From positions 27,757,491 through 27,821,490 of the forward strand of contig NC_089598.1 in NCBI RefSeq assembly GCF_019320115.1: DNA of 64,000 nucleotides, written 5' to 3'. The notes under the pieces are model-generated. The model made no database searches and was not told where the DNA came from. It saw nothing but the letters and a program-made list of their open reading frames with translations. Of the stretch, positions 46,329 through 58,735 are shown piece by piece. The stretch comes from Miscanthus floridulus. Taxonomy: Eukaryota; Streptophyta; Magnoliopsida; Poales; Poaceae. The position numbers were made by a program, and so were the translations under genes. Position 1 is the stretch's first letter. Every line of letters starts with the position of its first letter.

Positions 46329-46642
46329 CAGATAAGAAACTATAAGAAACTTGATTCTCTTTACACTGTACAAAAAACCCCAAATTAGAATAGTTGAAGC
46401 AAATATGGTAAAAGGTGGAGCCATGTGCAAGATGGGCTGCTGCCCTGCCCACCGTGTGGGCTGCAACAGGTGCGACCTCCTCGCAATCATAGCAGCCATT
46501 GGAAAGCCATGTCATGCGGCCCATTGCAGCCCGTGACCCTTCCCTTAGGAGTGATTTAGAGTTTTTTTTTATAGAATCCTTAGGAGTGATTTAGTGAAGC
46601 GTGGTCGTGGCGCCGCGTCCGTATGCCAAGTAGTATTAAGTA

Positions 46643-46643
<1 letters not shown>

Positions 46644-46674
<31 letters not shown>
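46644..46674. repeat. Poly-C tract, 31 bases
   Basis: An uninterrupted C run next to a degenerate Stowaway. Such runs are often wrong in length in assemblies. Confidence 0.9.
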
Positions 46675-46685
46675 ACCACCACCTA

Positions 46686-46829
46686 GCGCGTCTGTAAAAT
46701 ATAGGTCGTTTTAACTTTTTTTTGGTATATAAAATTTACTATATATCTAGACATATATTATATCTATATGTATAGTAAAATAGATATAACAAAAAAAAAG
46801 TCAAATCGATTTATAATTTGGAACGGGAG
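46686..46829. mobile_element. Stowaway-like MITE
   Basis: Right end AATTTGGAACGGGAG and a weaker left end (TCTGTAAAATATAGGTCG), with TA on both sides. 144 bp. Confidence 0.65.
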
Positions 46830-47006
46830 TATAATTATCCCCAGTCCCCCACGCAGCTGCGCTACAACAGTGACTAGCGCAACACGGTATTGCATTGCAC
46901 TGATTAAATATATGCCAAAGGGTGATCCTGTGGTTGCAATATACTCTATTATCAAAAAAGGGCCTAGGAAGTTTCATATTACTTAGAAAAAATAGCATAC
47001 GCCACT

Positions 47007-47225
47007 AATTTCCATACGAGATAGAAAGAAATACCAAAAATAAACCGTCCATAAAACACACAATTAGCAAAGGCAAAAATTGTATAAAAACTATAAGCAA
47101 TTAACAGTTTGGCCTATTATCAAAATGATCTAGGGATTACCACATTAATAAAACAAGAACATGCACCATTGATTTGTAATTTCCATGTGCGATAGAAAGA
47201 AATACCAAAATAAACCGTCCATATA
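47007..47225. repeat. Imperfect ~170-bp-period duplication
   Basis: The block AATTTCCAT...AGATAGAAAGAAATACC...AAACCGTCCAT occurs near 47007 and again near 47177. Surrounding 46830-47700 is AT-rich with no gene seen. Confidence 0.65.
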
Positions 47226-48117
47226 GGCAAATTTTGAATAAAAATATAAAAAAAATTATTAGTTTGGCCTCCAAATAGATTGGAAGAAAAATATATAAAT
47301 AAAAAGACCATATAAATTAGAATTAGTAACTAAATAAATTCAAAATTAAAATTACAAGTTTGATGTCAAATGTATCACTACAGGTAAAGTATAAAAAAAC
47401 CCATCTATTTTACTTTGAAAGGCTAAAACCTACCACATTGATTCTACAGATCAAGATGTAATGTTCTGTGGCAAAAGATTTAGAAAAATAAATAAATAAA
47501 TAAATTCAATATAGATAAAAACAAGTATACAAAAAAAATACACGTAGAATTCAATCAGGGTGTTAAAACAAGATTTTCCATGGTGACAAAAAACAAGAAA
47601 CAAATACGGGGATACTGGATACATGTATGTACTAGAGCTATCCAAGCCCAACATTAATTTCCTGGCATGGTATATAAAACCATTGAACCACTTCTGATTC
47701 CATTCTGCTCCTTCCCTGTCATGTACAGGGGCGGATTCAAACAAGCCCCCCCCCCCCCCCCCCCCCCCCCCCTTCCGCCTGCACTTTGCCTTATGGTGTA
47801 TATACAATTACTCAGTAATTTGCATGATCTTACTCAGTAATTTGCAGGACACCACTCTTGCCAAGTGATCTGTTTTACTAATTCTAAGTACTTGCCTGTC
47901 TGCTTTAAATTTCCTCTGCCTTATTCTGTGTTTGATCTGAAACCTCGCAGCAGCCATACTAACAAGGCAAAGTTAAACAGGGATATCATTATTTATGACA
48001 TGAATGACATAATATATATTAGTGCATGGCAATACCATCTATGCGTCAAAAGTTAGAATCAATATCATCATTTATATTATATATATATATATATATTAGT
48101 GTATGACTAGTAACAAT

Positions 48118-50026
48118 TGAAAGCTCTAGTTTGGTTTTGGTTAATTGATGAAACCCTAAGTACTAACCTAGTTTATCAAGATGATTATGAGATAGGTAGC
48201 ACTACTCCAAGTGATGAAGCAATGACGAAGATCATGACAATGGTGATAGCATGGTGATGATCAAATGCTTGAACTTGGAAAAGAAGAAAGAGAAAAATAA
48301 AAGGCTCAAGACAAAGGTATAAAATGTAGGAGCCATTTTGTTTTAGTGATCAAGACACTTAGTGAGTGTGATCACATTTAGGATAGATAGCCGTACTATT
48401 AAGAGAAGTGTAACTCGTATCGAAATGCGGTTATCAAAGTGCCACTAGATGCTCTAACTCATTGCATATGCATTTAGGATCTAGTGGAGTGCTAACACCC
48501 TTGAAAATATTTGTGAAAATATGCTAACACATGTGCACAAGGTGTTTGCAGGGTTGAGATGGATTCGGCGCTTTTGGAAAAATGAAATGTCTATTTTCTA
48601 TTGCGCCGGATGCAAAATTCTTGGTGGTTGACACATTTGAGCAAGGGTGAAGAAGTTAGAGTTGAAATGGAGTTGGTCGAAATGATGCTGGCGTCGGTCT
48701 ACTGACCGGACGCTGGGTCACTCAGCGACCGGACGCTGAAAAGCTGCGTCCGGTCGAGCTGTCAGACGGCACAGTGGGTAGGGTTGAGCACCGGACGCTG
48801 GTCTGCGTCCGGTCAAGGTGGACCGGACGCGTCCGGTCGAAAAAACATGCCTCGGGGAGCTTACTGGAAATGACCGGACGCTGGGGCTTCAGCGTCCGGT
48901 CCGTTTTGACCGGAGCGTCCGGTCAGCTTCGTAGCCGTTAAAATCTAACGAACAACATTTGAAGCTGGTGACGCATGGCGTCCATCGGGCGACCGGACGC
49001 TGAGGGCCAGCGTCCGGTTGGTATGACCGGAGCGTCCGGTCAGAGCGTGTTTTGCCCAGTGAAGGGGTACAACGGCTCTATTTGATGGGGGCTCTATTTA
49101 TAGCCCCATGGCCGGCTCAAGGGACAACTCTTGCACATTTTCATTGACATAACAACCTTGTGAGCTTAGCCAAAGCCCTCCCACTCATCTCCATCATTGA
49201 TCCATCATCATTGTGAGATTGGGAGAGAATTCAAGTGCATTGCTTGAGTGATTGCATCTAGAGGCACTTGGTATTCGTGTTGCGCTGCGGATTTTGCTTG
49301 TTTCTCTTGGTGGTTGCCACCACCTAGACGGTTGGAGCAGCGGTGGAGGATCGGCACGAGTTGGTGATTGTTCGTGGCCATCTCCGGTGATTGTGAGGGG
49401 AGTTGTACCTTCCCCGGCGGAGCGCCGAAAGGTAACTCTAGTAAATTGCTCGTGTCATTGAGTTACCTCACTTGTGGGTCGGTTCTTGCGGTGTCCAATT
49501 GTGTGGACGAGGTTTGTGAAACACCTCTTAGCCGCCGAACCACCAAGTGTTGGTCAACATAACGGGGACGTAGCGTGTTGGCAAGCACGTGAACCTCGGG
49601 AGAAAATCGATTGTCTCTTGTCTTTGGCATTCTCCCAGTGATTGGCTATATATTCATCTTGTGATTGGTTCATCTGCTATACGACGGTATAATTACCCTA
49701 CTCACTTATTTACATTCTTACAAACTAGTTGATACAAGCTCTCTAGTGTAATTAGAATTGAGAGCTTGCTTTATTATTTACATTCATCTAGTTGAGCTCT
49801 TTAGAATAGCAAGTTTGAGAGCTCTTAATGAGTAGTTACATAGCAAATTTGTGTGCCTAAGTAATCATTGCAACTAGAATTGTTGGATAGGTGGCTTGCA
49901 ACCCTTGTAGAGCTAGAGCAAGTTTGCATTACGCTATTTGTCATACTAATCAAATTGCTCTAGTGGATTTGTAGATTTTTAAATAGGCTATTCAACCCCC
50001 CCCTCTAGCCATATTAGGACCTTTCA
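48118..50026 (+). mobile_element. Sirevirus solo LTR
   Basis: Starts TGAAAGCTCTAG, ends GACCTTTCA, 1909 bp. A perfect 5-bp duplication ACAAT flanks it (48113-48117 and 50027-50031). It shares TGAAAG/CTTTCA ends and the palindromic array with the Sirevirus at 12884-23283, but the body differs, so it is another family. No PBS or internal region is present, so it arose by LTR-LTR recombination. Confidence 0.92.
48690..49050. repeat. Palindromic GGACGCTG / CAGCGTCC array in the solo LTR
   Basis: About a dozen GACCGGACGCTG or CAGCGTCCGGTC words in both orientations in about 360 bp, several as clean inverted pairs with short loops. Confidence 0.88.
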
Positions 50027-50109
50027 ACAATTTCTAACCTTATATTACTTAGCCCCCCTCGCGATCCGTTTCTGGATCTGCCACTGGTCATGTAGAGTAT
50101 GCCTTGACA

Positions 50110-53100
50110 TCTCAACCTGTTCTATCGCCATAGCCCTATGCTCACATAGTCGTGCAGTCAAGCTCTATTGCGGGTTTTGGTGATGACCGCTTAATTATGG
50201 GACTAATGCATCTATTGAGATAATATGAATAGGTTCTAAGGACGAAAGAATAGGACTTGTGTGCTTAACGTCTCCTCTAATGGAAACGCAAGGATGGAAC
50301 AAAAAGATAATTGTTCTAAAGTTTTCTCTTATGCTTATAATTGAGTATGAGATGTCATACTATCAAGAGGGATGCCTTTACATAGACTTACAATGAAAAC
50401 ATGCTCAAAAGAACTAACACTTGAAAGTTGAAATGGCACATGCACCACGGTTAGGATAAAAAGTAATTTAAAATTGTGACCATGTCCACTTCGAACCTGT
50501 TGGTTTGTGTGGATAATCTATAGATGATCAGCTTGTAACCTAACACCTTAGTGCCGCAGATAATCCATGGAATCTCCATGCATTTGCAGATTATCCGTGC
50601 ATTTGATGGTGAAAGTGCATCTAGCCCCGTTGTAGGTTTTGTTGAAATAATGACACAAAATCAAAGCTCTAATGTGTTGACAAAATCATCGAGCACGTTT
50701 TCAAGTGTATATAAAACGAAATATTTGATGAATGGCAATCTCCCAATTTAGTTTGACATGAACAAATTGTCGTTGTTTGAGGATTTAAATTCTTTATCTT
50801 TTGCATTTGAATATAGGAAAATACCGCACTATAAGGGGAGATTCAATTTCATTGTCTTGCATGTGTCTCTATGCTCAAAGAGTGGCTAACTAACCTTTGA
50901 GAGTTTCCAAAACTCAGCGAGAGAAAATTCGTGGCAAAACTCTTCTTGTTTTTCTGCCAGCAATTTCTAGATGTCTAGTAGGGACCAGGCATCTGGTTTT
51001 GCATTTTTTTTTTCAACGTGATTTTATTTTCTGCCAGCTTTTCTCGGATGTCCAGAAAAGTGTCCAAAATAATTGTTTTCGTTTCTGCCAACGATTTTCA
51101 GATGTCCGATACTGTTTCTGGATGCGCAGAAAACTGACTACAAAATTCTTTTATTTTGTCTGGCAGTTTTTTCTGGATATCCATAAAACATTTTTTTTCA
51201 AAAGGTTTTTTTGTTTTCTATATAGTTCTTGGATGTCTGGTAGGGACCGGATATCTGGTATCTATTGTTCTTTCTAGCCACTTCTAGATGTCTGGACTTG
51301 ACCAGATGTTCGAAAAATGTCATTCTAGCACTGCACTGGTTAGAGCTGAGAGAGAGCTAGTATTTATACTCTCTCTCCAGCATTATTAACCACCCACCAT
51401 CAACCAAAACACCCCTAAACCATTACTCTTGCCCTCTCTATCTCTCACACACCCATAGCTTCACTCTGGTGAAAGATCTGGTGTGAATTTGAGAGGGAAA
51501 TAGTGTACGGTTGAGATTCGAGCGCGTGTTAGGCATCTCCATTCTCTTGAGCATTCGAGACTCCTTCAAGGTGTGGATTTGAGTTTCTTGCTCTTGGATT
51601 CTTAGAATTCTAGCCAGCAAGGAGTTGCGTGGGAACTTCCAACTTGTGGATGCTGATGAGGACATGACACCTATGGATATGACCATTGATTATAAGGTGA
51701 GCTCGTTCCTATATTTGCATAATGATAAAACTAAGAATTGGTTACTACCTAATATTGATATTTCAAATGTGCTTAGGAACCAGGGAGATGATGATGGAGC
51801 ATGGATATTCTATGAACAAGACCGATCTCAATGTGCAAATCCATCAAAGTTGAACATTCGGTCTTTGTGATCTAAAGCCAGATGGGTTTGTCGCTCTCCA
51901 CCAAACCGATAGTTATCCACACTCGACGGAAGATCGGGAACCCCGTCCCCCATCAAATGCCCCCCATAAAGTTTGTATCATCCATTTGATTAGTGGATTT
52001 CTCAAGTTGAACTTTTTGAGAGAGGCAAGGATGTGAAATAGACTTTGACCTTTGTAGTCACCTCAACAATGGGGAAGTAGGATCTTTGCTAGAATATATT
52101 TGAGTGCATGGATCTTTGGATATCATCTTTACCCTTCTTTTACATGTCTTGATAACAAATTGCTTCATAGTGCAGTTGTAAATCTTGTAGACTGAGCAGG
52201 GAGTTTTCCCTTTGACCATCATCTGATTTCCATTGGATATCTGGTTTCAGCACGTACCAAACATCCGGTTGAAATAAGATCTCCGGTCCGTACTAATTTT
52301 TGTTGCAAGTTTATTTAATAAATTTTAGATTGGGCCTATTCACCCTCTTTCTAGGCCCTCGGTGATCCTTTCACGTGGACTATCCGCAGATTGACATCTC
52401 TGCTACAGCTCTTGTAGGTTCATCCGTGGAGGTTCTCAAATTATGGATTATCCACTATTTGTGCAAATTATTCTTCACAAATTGACAGAGCCAACGATCC
52501 TATTTTTGAGTGAGTATTTCTACCTCACCCACCCCTTCTAATAGTTACAACTCATTCATTTTCAAACCTAGGACATGAGCTCTGTCTAGCATCCAAGGTG
52601 CCTTCCCTCTCTTCCCCTTGCCTTCCCTTGTTGATTCTGAATGTGATATTGAGTGAGTGAATATGAGTTGAAATTTATCTCTTGAGCACCCGTTTCTTTG
52701 TTATGCTCGTAGATTGGTGTTTGTTACTCTTGGAATTTTGCTCCTAGACTGCCAGGCATTGCTTGTTGATGCACCCAAGCTTTTTGGAGTTGTCTAAGAA
52801 ATTTGTATTGCCCTAACATCTCTAGTAAGAACCCTCAAGCTTGATCTTCGTTAATCGCTTGAGAAGACGACAGGGTTGGAAGAGACCCAAACTTTTGTGG
52901 CTTCCCCAACAACGTGGACATAGGCACACCTTGGTAGTAGGGCTGAATCATGAGTTAAATCCCATGCCTTGTGTGTTTGTTCCTTTCTCTCAAATCACAA
53001 CTCTTTCTCTTGTTCTTGCCTTGTGTTGTACTTTATGGTCAGGTCCTGATCTACTTTTCTATCAACTTGAAGGAACCTAGGAAAATTTATTGATATAATT

Positions 53101-53330
53101 TTCTACAAGGTTGTGAGCAGTTGACAGTCAACCTATGGATAATCCTAGGATTTCTGCTGATACTTCATGAAGTTGTGGAGCATCCACAACAATCTTCACA
53201 GATTATACGCAAGTTGTCTGACTTGTTTTTTAGTTTGTGTTTTTAGTTTTAGGTTGTCCTATAGTAGAACTCCTACTCAACCCCCCCTCAAGGTCCTATT
53301 TGACTTTTTACGCTTTTTCCTTGTTCCTCG
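50110..53330 (+). mobile_element. Old Sirevirus-like LTR, host of the LTR at 50610
   Basis: Flanks on both sides of the inner LTR carry related TGGATTATCC / GGATAATCC words (50525-50600 and 52375-53220). The right part ends in an LTR-like CAACCCCCCCTCAAGGTCC near 53279. Exact ends and target copies were not found. Confidence 0.45.
50610..52373 (+). mobile_element. Sirevirus-like LTR, probably solo
   Basis: Starts TGAAAGTGCATCTAGCCCC and ends GGTGATCCTTTCA, 1764 bp. Flanking 5-mers GATGG and CGTGG agree at 3 of 5. It contains degraded inverted GGATGTC/GACATCC-like words (about 50960-51310). The pattern is like the other Sirevirus LTRs. Confidence 0.7.
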
Positions 53331-53725
53331 CTGGAAAGTCTTAAAATCACTATTGACGCAGTTGAAGGGGAAACAACCAAATGAACAGTCATGTCAATTC
53401 CAACAACAGTCGCTCAAATATTGAAAGCTTTCATGATGGTGGCATAGAGGAAGAATATGTTTTGGTGGCCAAGATGGTGATGGAATCACTACAGCCATAT
53501 CAACTAGCACAATAGGCAGGTTCAACTTTTTTCTTTGTGCGAAGCTAGTCACAAGTGAAAACAAACATTGTCGTAGCATGGCTGGCAACATTACGACAAA
53601 GAGACATGTGTAATAGGCCTCAAATCAATAGCTCATGGCATCATCAGTAATGGTTGTACAATTTTATTAGGAAATTTTGAGGCCACAATGGATGTTGGTG
53701 CGATGATGGGGGCTAGCTATTAGAT
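53331..53725. other. Intergenic sequence without recognised features
   Basis: No conserved frame or repeat ends seen. Confidence 0.3.
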
Positions 53726-54268
53726 CAGGCCCGGCCCTGGGGCAGGGCGAGCGGGGCACACGCTCCAGGCCCCTAACGCCAAGGGGCCCATTAGCAGCCA
53801 GCAGGTATGTGTCCTGCTGTATAAGTATTTTATATAGTTGAGCAGAGGACGTCATAGCATCGTCCATCAATACTCGGATATTGCTTGTACTGGTAGATAC
53901 GTGCTGGTTGCCGACTTGCCCTACTGCACTATAATCTATCTTTTAATATTAAAATCTTTAGAACTGAGATTTGGGATCCACGAGTCATTTCTAGTATTTA
54001 TTGCAAGATCAACGATTGGCACAGCCAAAGGCCACAGCAAGCCTAATCTTATGAGGATGTTTATGTGATTCATTGAGCGTTTCCTTGTCATTAAGACATT
54101 AAGTCGCAGGTTTTTGCTCCGTTGTAAGTTGTTTTTAGTTCGTCTTAAGCCAAACTCAAACAAGCTTACAAATCTACTAAGTATTATTACTACTGATACT
54201 ATGTTTATGTTGAGAGGCCCTGCTTGCCAGTTTCGCTCCAGGTCTGTGAAAACTTAGGACCGGCGCTG
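53726..54268. mobile_element. hAT-like MITE
   Basis: Ends CAGGCCCGGCCCT and (inverted) CAGCGCCGGTCCT, with a perfect 8-bp duplication TATTAGAT (53718-53725 and 54269-54276). 543 bp, non-coding. Confidence 0.85.
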
Positions 54269-54962
54269 TATTAGATACGAACAACATTGTGATGTTTTAC
54301 TACTAAAAACAACTATGGATTGCAAGAGAAGGTACAAGATGTAAACAGAGTGGGTGATGGTCGTTTTTGCTTAGATGGTGCAGGGAGCTGTCTTGTTTGT
54401 GCTTAGTGTGTCCTGGCGTTAAGTTCTCCTTTCCTGTTTTGCGCTTCGTTGTACACTAGTGTTCCCAGCTAGTGTTGGCGTGTGCTTGTATCTGATACTC
54501 TTCGCTTTCTATAAAAGCCGAGTTTACCTTCATAAAAAAAATGATAAGGTACAAGATGATAAAAAAATTAAATTTATGAAGAGATCCAGGATCCAATCAA
54601 TTATTAAGAAACTTGGACAATGGTTTTATTGAGGAACAAAGATAGCTCACGAAGAGGAAACTGAAGGCTACATTGATTTGGCTATGAAAGTTGCACAACC
54701 GCATGATATGTGTGGTCAAAAAAAGGAGGAGAGCAAGAGAGTTTAGATTAGAATCCTAAGTAATGATTTGCTTGCCACACGTTAAAAAGCCATATAGTGA
54801 AGTCTTTATTTCTTTTTACCCGTGATGCAAGCTCATGGGCCACACAATTACACTCTTTTTTGTGTGTGTGTGTGGATAACCCTCCACTCCGGGGCCTATT
54901 GCATGCCTCATTGGGCTCATCCAAGATGGACTTCACATGTGTGTGCTTCTCCTTCTCACTAA
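54269..54962. other. Intergenic sequence without recognised genes
   Basis: Contains a short (TG)n tract near 54860. Small open frames lack domains. Confidence 0.3.
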
Positions 54963-55234
54963 GGTGCCGTTTGGTTCAAGAAAAGGAACGGCAACGTGAA
55001 GTAAATGGATAAAGGACGGTAAAAGGAATGGAACATGTCCTTACTTATTTTGTTTGGTTGAGCAAACGTTCACTGCTGGAATCTTTAACAGTCCAAATCG
55101 AGCGGGAATGAGTTTGTGAAAGCACGGCTCCTGTTGCACCGACAACGACGTTAAACATTAAACAAACAAAAAGTAACTAACTGGTTCGCGCTGCGATCAG
55201 ATCACCCCACAAAGCCACTGAACCAAACAACTCG
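54963..55234. mobile_element. Tourist-like (PIF/Harbinger) MITE
   Basis: Ends GGTGCCGTTTGGTTCA and TGAACCAAACAACTCG are inverted copies, flanked by TAA on both sides. 272 bp. Confidence 0.75.
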
Positions 55235-55553
55235 TAATTGGTTACAATTTGCTGGCACGAATGTTTTGAGTTAGGGATGTAAGTTCTAATTATTTTGGAT
55301 CACTGGATCAATCCAAAAACATGCTTAAATAAACTAGAATGACATTTTACTTCTTTTAAGTGAGAGGAGAAATGAACTAGAATGCCATTTTATCATAATT
55401 AGTTAGCTGACCCAAAAAAAACATCATTGGTACGGACTTGCATCCTTATTTTGAGTTGTAATATAGGTAGATGTTTAATAAGAATACACACATATAACAC
55501 CTTCTCGACAGTTTCACGACCACAAGGCTCAGTTGGCGTGTAGTGTAGGAGTA

Positions 55554-55662
55554 GGCCTGTTTGCTTAAACTTATCAGCTATAATCTACAGTATTTCTCTC
55601 TCACAACAAATTAGCTTCAGCTGGCTTATCAGTCGATTTTAATACCAGCCGAACAGATAGGC
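55554..55662. mobile_element. Small MITE with GGCCTGTTTG ends
   Basis: Left end GGCCTGTTTGCTT and right end GCCGAACAGATAGGC resemble the common grass MITE with GGCCTGTTCG termini. The target duplication is unclear. Confidence 0.45.
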
Positions 55663-56163
55663 TTAGCTCGTGTGCAGGTGCTATATGTGAATTTTGTAAT
55701 TGAAGTACCCGCACAACACCACTATGACAACAGTGACACTCCAGCAAACAGAGCACTGCCCTAATAAGTAACCTGTGCGAAGGGGTGGTCCTGGGTCTTC
55801 AATTTGCCGAACGAATGCTTTGAGTTGAAGTAATATTTGTGCAGTCTAACAAGAACGTACATATGGACTATAGTCGAATTTGGTGGACGGGTTTAATTTC
55901 ACAAGCACAAGGTTCATTTCGTGTGAAAAATGTTGTGATGTTTGTGAGTCAAGAAAAAAAAAAAGGGTAACTTCGCCAGCAGATATGAGCTGCTTAGCTC
56001 TGGTTGTGTGAGTGTGGCTGAGTGAGACATGCAGACCTGGCACCTGGCTAACAATCTTAGATTTGTAGTCCTTAATAACTAACTCGAGATCAATCAAGGG
56101 TTCTGTATTACTACATAGGGCATGGGGGTTAGTTGACCTGAAAATCGCACCCTGTTCGACATT

Positions 56164-56276
56164 GGCCCCGTTAGCCTAAACTTAATGCAGCAGCTGAGGC
56201 TGCAGCTGTGTTTTTTTTCTCTCTCTGTGTATGTAGATGCAGCTGCAGCTGCTGTTCAATGCTGCCTAACAGCCCC
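56164..56276. mobile_element. Possible MITE with CAGCTGCAGCTG arms
   Basis: GGCCCCGTTAG and CTAACAGCCCC form a weak inverted pair around GCAGCTG-rich arms separated by a T/C run. No clear target copy. Confidence 0.35.
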
Positions 56277-56396
56277 TGTATTTCAGTCTGAATATTTCCA
56301 GCTTATTTCAGTGTTTAGCTGTTCTTTGGTTAATGCTCCATTCAGCTACATGGAATTAGATTGTGTGGAGTTTCTGTCATTGTCCTTTACTGAATA

Positions 56397-56626
56397 CTCC
56401 CTCCAAATTATAATTCGTTTGACTTTTTTGACCAAAAGTTTGACCGCTCATCTTATTCAAAAAAATTGTGTAAACATAGTCAAATTTAAGTCATTCTTGA
56501 AGAACTTTTGTTAATAAAGCAAGCCACAACAAAAGAAGTGATATTTAGCATAAATTTTTGAATAAGACGAGTGGTCAAATTTAGAGTTAAAAAGGTTAAA
56601 CGAACTATAATTTGGAACGGATTTAG
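56397..56626. mobile_element. Stowaway-like MITE
   Basis: Left CTCCCTCCAAATTATAATTC and right GAACTATAATTTGGAACGG-ATTTAG are inverted, with TA on both sides. The interior forms a long near-palindrome. 230 bp. Confidence 0.88.
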
Positions 56627-56929
56627 TATTTAACATTTACATTCAGTGTTGTGTTGGTTGACGTCTGACAGGTAGTTTACATGTTTTGTCAAAAAGGATG
56701 GCGACAGTAGTTTAGTATTTCTCATTCATACCAAGTTAGCACGGAGTCCAACTAAATTATATACACTTCACTGAACATTTTTTTCCACGCAAAGGTCATC
56801 CTCCATTTCCATTTAGATGATAAACGGAAATACAAGTTCGGACACAAACTTCACTGAACATTTGATCGGACTAGTTGCTGTTGGCTGTTGCATTGCTGCG
56901 TCAGTCAACATTAACATTGCCTAACTGAC

Positions 56930-57760
56930 GCAGGATGGGAGTTGGCGACGCACGCATGGTCTGCCTCTGCCCGTTTTGCTCCCCTGATCCGCTTCCTCCC
57001 TCCGACGCCACGAGCTCAGGATCAGCGCTGGGAGCTAGGCAGCTAGTGCTCGCATTGATTTTTTTTTTCTTGCAGAGCGCAGCGCAGCCGGCAGCACCCG
57101 CATGTGCCTGGCGTACATGCCAGCGATTAAAGAAGCTGGTAAAACTGGCTAGCTCGGCTCGAGGGATCTCATCGTCTGTCCTCTCCACCCACCTGGTAGT
57201 CACTGCTTTCAGCACCTGCCGGCAGCTAGCGGCAAACCTGATCCGGCCATCATCTTCCCCTTCAGCAAAGCATATCGCTCCAAATCTCCAACGGTGGGCC
57301 ATCATCGATCCTTTCACTTCCAAGACTACTTTGTAAGGACTCCGTTACCCATTACCCATACCTTCTATGGGGTGAATCTTGTGCTTAGTTTCGAGAGTGT
57401 TTCAGAGCTTTGTTTGCTGAGCTCTTGCCTCGATCTATTTCCCCATCTGAGAGAGAGCTTGGCCACTTGGCAGTATCATGCAATTTCAACGCTCCATGGC
57501 TAAATGCCAACCAATGAGAAAGCTTGGACCGGACCCTGGACTCTTGGAGGTAGAGAAGGTGGGTGTTTGGGTTTGTGTCTTGAGGAGCATTGGACCACGA
57601 GTGCCGCTACAAGGCATGCGCAAAGGACAGCGTGCTGTACAAGGCGTTGGGAACCTGCGGGCTTTGATCGTGCTCCAAAATGCTGTGGTCTGTGGACCAT
57701 AGTCCATTGTGTGCTGCAGGTTTACACAAATAACGACAAGAAATAAAGTCGCAAGGAGGA
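56930..57760. other. Moderately GC-rich segment with overlapping frames, unassigned
   Basis: Open frames on both strands (for example minus 56901-57323, plus 56935-57336) overlap and show no family I recognise. It could be a gene relic. A splice-consistent model could not be built. Confidence 0.25.
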
Positions 57761-58549
57761 ATAAGGGTGATTTCCTTTTTTGCTTTTATAATAGATATAA
57801 ACTAGCAAGGTAATCCGTGTATAAACTATAAAGTGCTCGGCTAATGTATCGTTTGATTTTTTTTATGCAATTTAGCTTACACTCTTCTCACCTATACTTC
57901 TATAGTCATTGGCTTCATTAGCGTTTATTGTCATAAGAAGTAATTATGTCCACCATAAATGATGTGCGCGCCCTACATTTTTTGTTTATTGGTTGGTTAA
58001 CGCTATAACCTAGAGAGATATATCCCAGACTTGATACAATAGTTCATATCCTTTCATACAATTCGCTCCAACATCCTGCTTTTCATATCCATCGATGTTC
58101 TCTTTCAGTGGCAAATGACAAAGTTTTACTATCACCTCTATAGATAAACCTTACTTAGTTGCTTAGTTAAAGTTATCAGTTCTTATCTTTTGAAATTTTC
58201 TAGGTTTATTTTTAACTCTAATATTGAATTATATTTATTTTTCCTATTACATTTGGCATCAAAAGATAATTTTTTGAGTCTCCTTTTATTCCAAGATGAT
58301 AATGCAGTCACGTAGCAAACATTAAGAAGTTATTGTTGAAAGTTACATGTTTTGGTAACTAGAAGATACCCCACACGTTACTGCGGGGTATTGCGAAGAA
58401 TTTGAAATGAAATTGAGTGGAGATGATATATGTGGATAGCTTGCAATTAAAATATTAGAAGTTAGTGGGATGACATGGTTATTAATGGGAGATGATGTGG
58501 ATAGTTAGTGGGGGATGATGTGAATGGCTTGCATTTTGAGATAGACTTC
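57761..58549. other. AT-rich intergenic sequence
   Basis: No gene or transposon ends recognised. Confidence 0.3.
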
Positions 58550-58735
58550 AAGTGAATTAACTTTATAAAAGATATATAGATATAGATATATATATCTTGA
58601 ATTAACTTTATAAGAGATATATAGATAGAGATAGAGATATAGATATTGATATAGATATAGATATAGATATAGATATAGTGAATTAACTTTATAAGAGATA
58701 TATAGATACATATATCGATATAGATAGAGAATAAA
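58550..58735. repeat. GATATA microsatellite with a repeated spacer
   Basis: Runs of GATATA/TAGATA are interrupted by three copies of GAATTAACTTTATAA (near 58554, 58600 and 58679). It reads as a compound minisatellite. Ile/Tyr-rich frames over it are artefacts. Confidence 0.88.

Larger units (their letters stand above)
47726..50086. mobile_element. hAT-like non-autonomous element, split by a later solo LTR
   Basis: Ends CAGGGGCGGATTCA and (inverted) CAGTGGCAGATCCA match at 11 of 14 positions. A perfect 8-bp target duplication GTCATGTA flanks it (47718-47725 and 50087-50094). Without the LTR and its duplication it would be about 447 bp, non-coding. A 27-base C run (47746-47772) lies just inside the left end. 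Confidence 0.88.
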
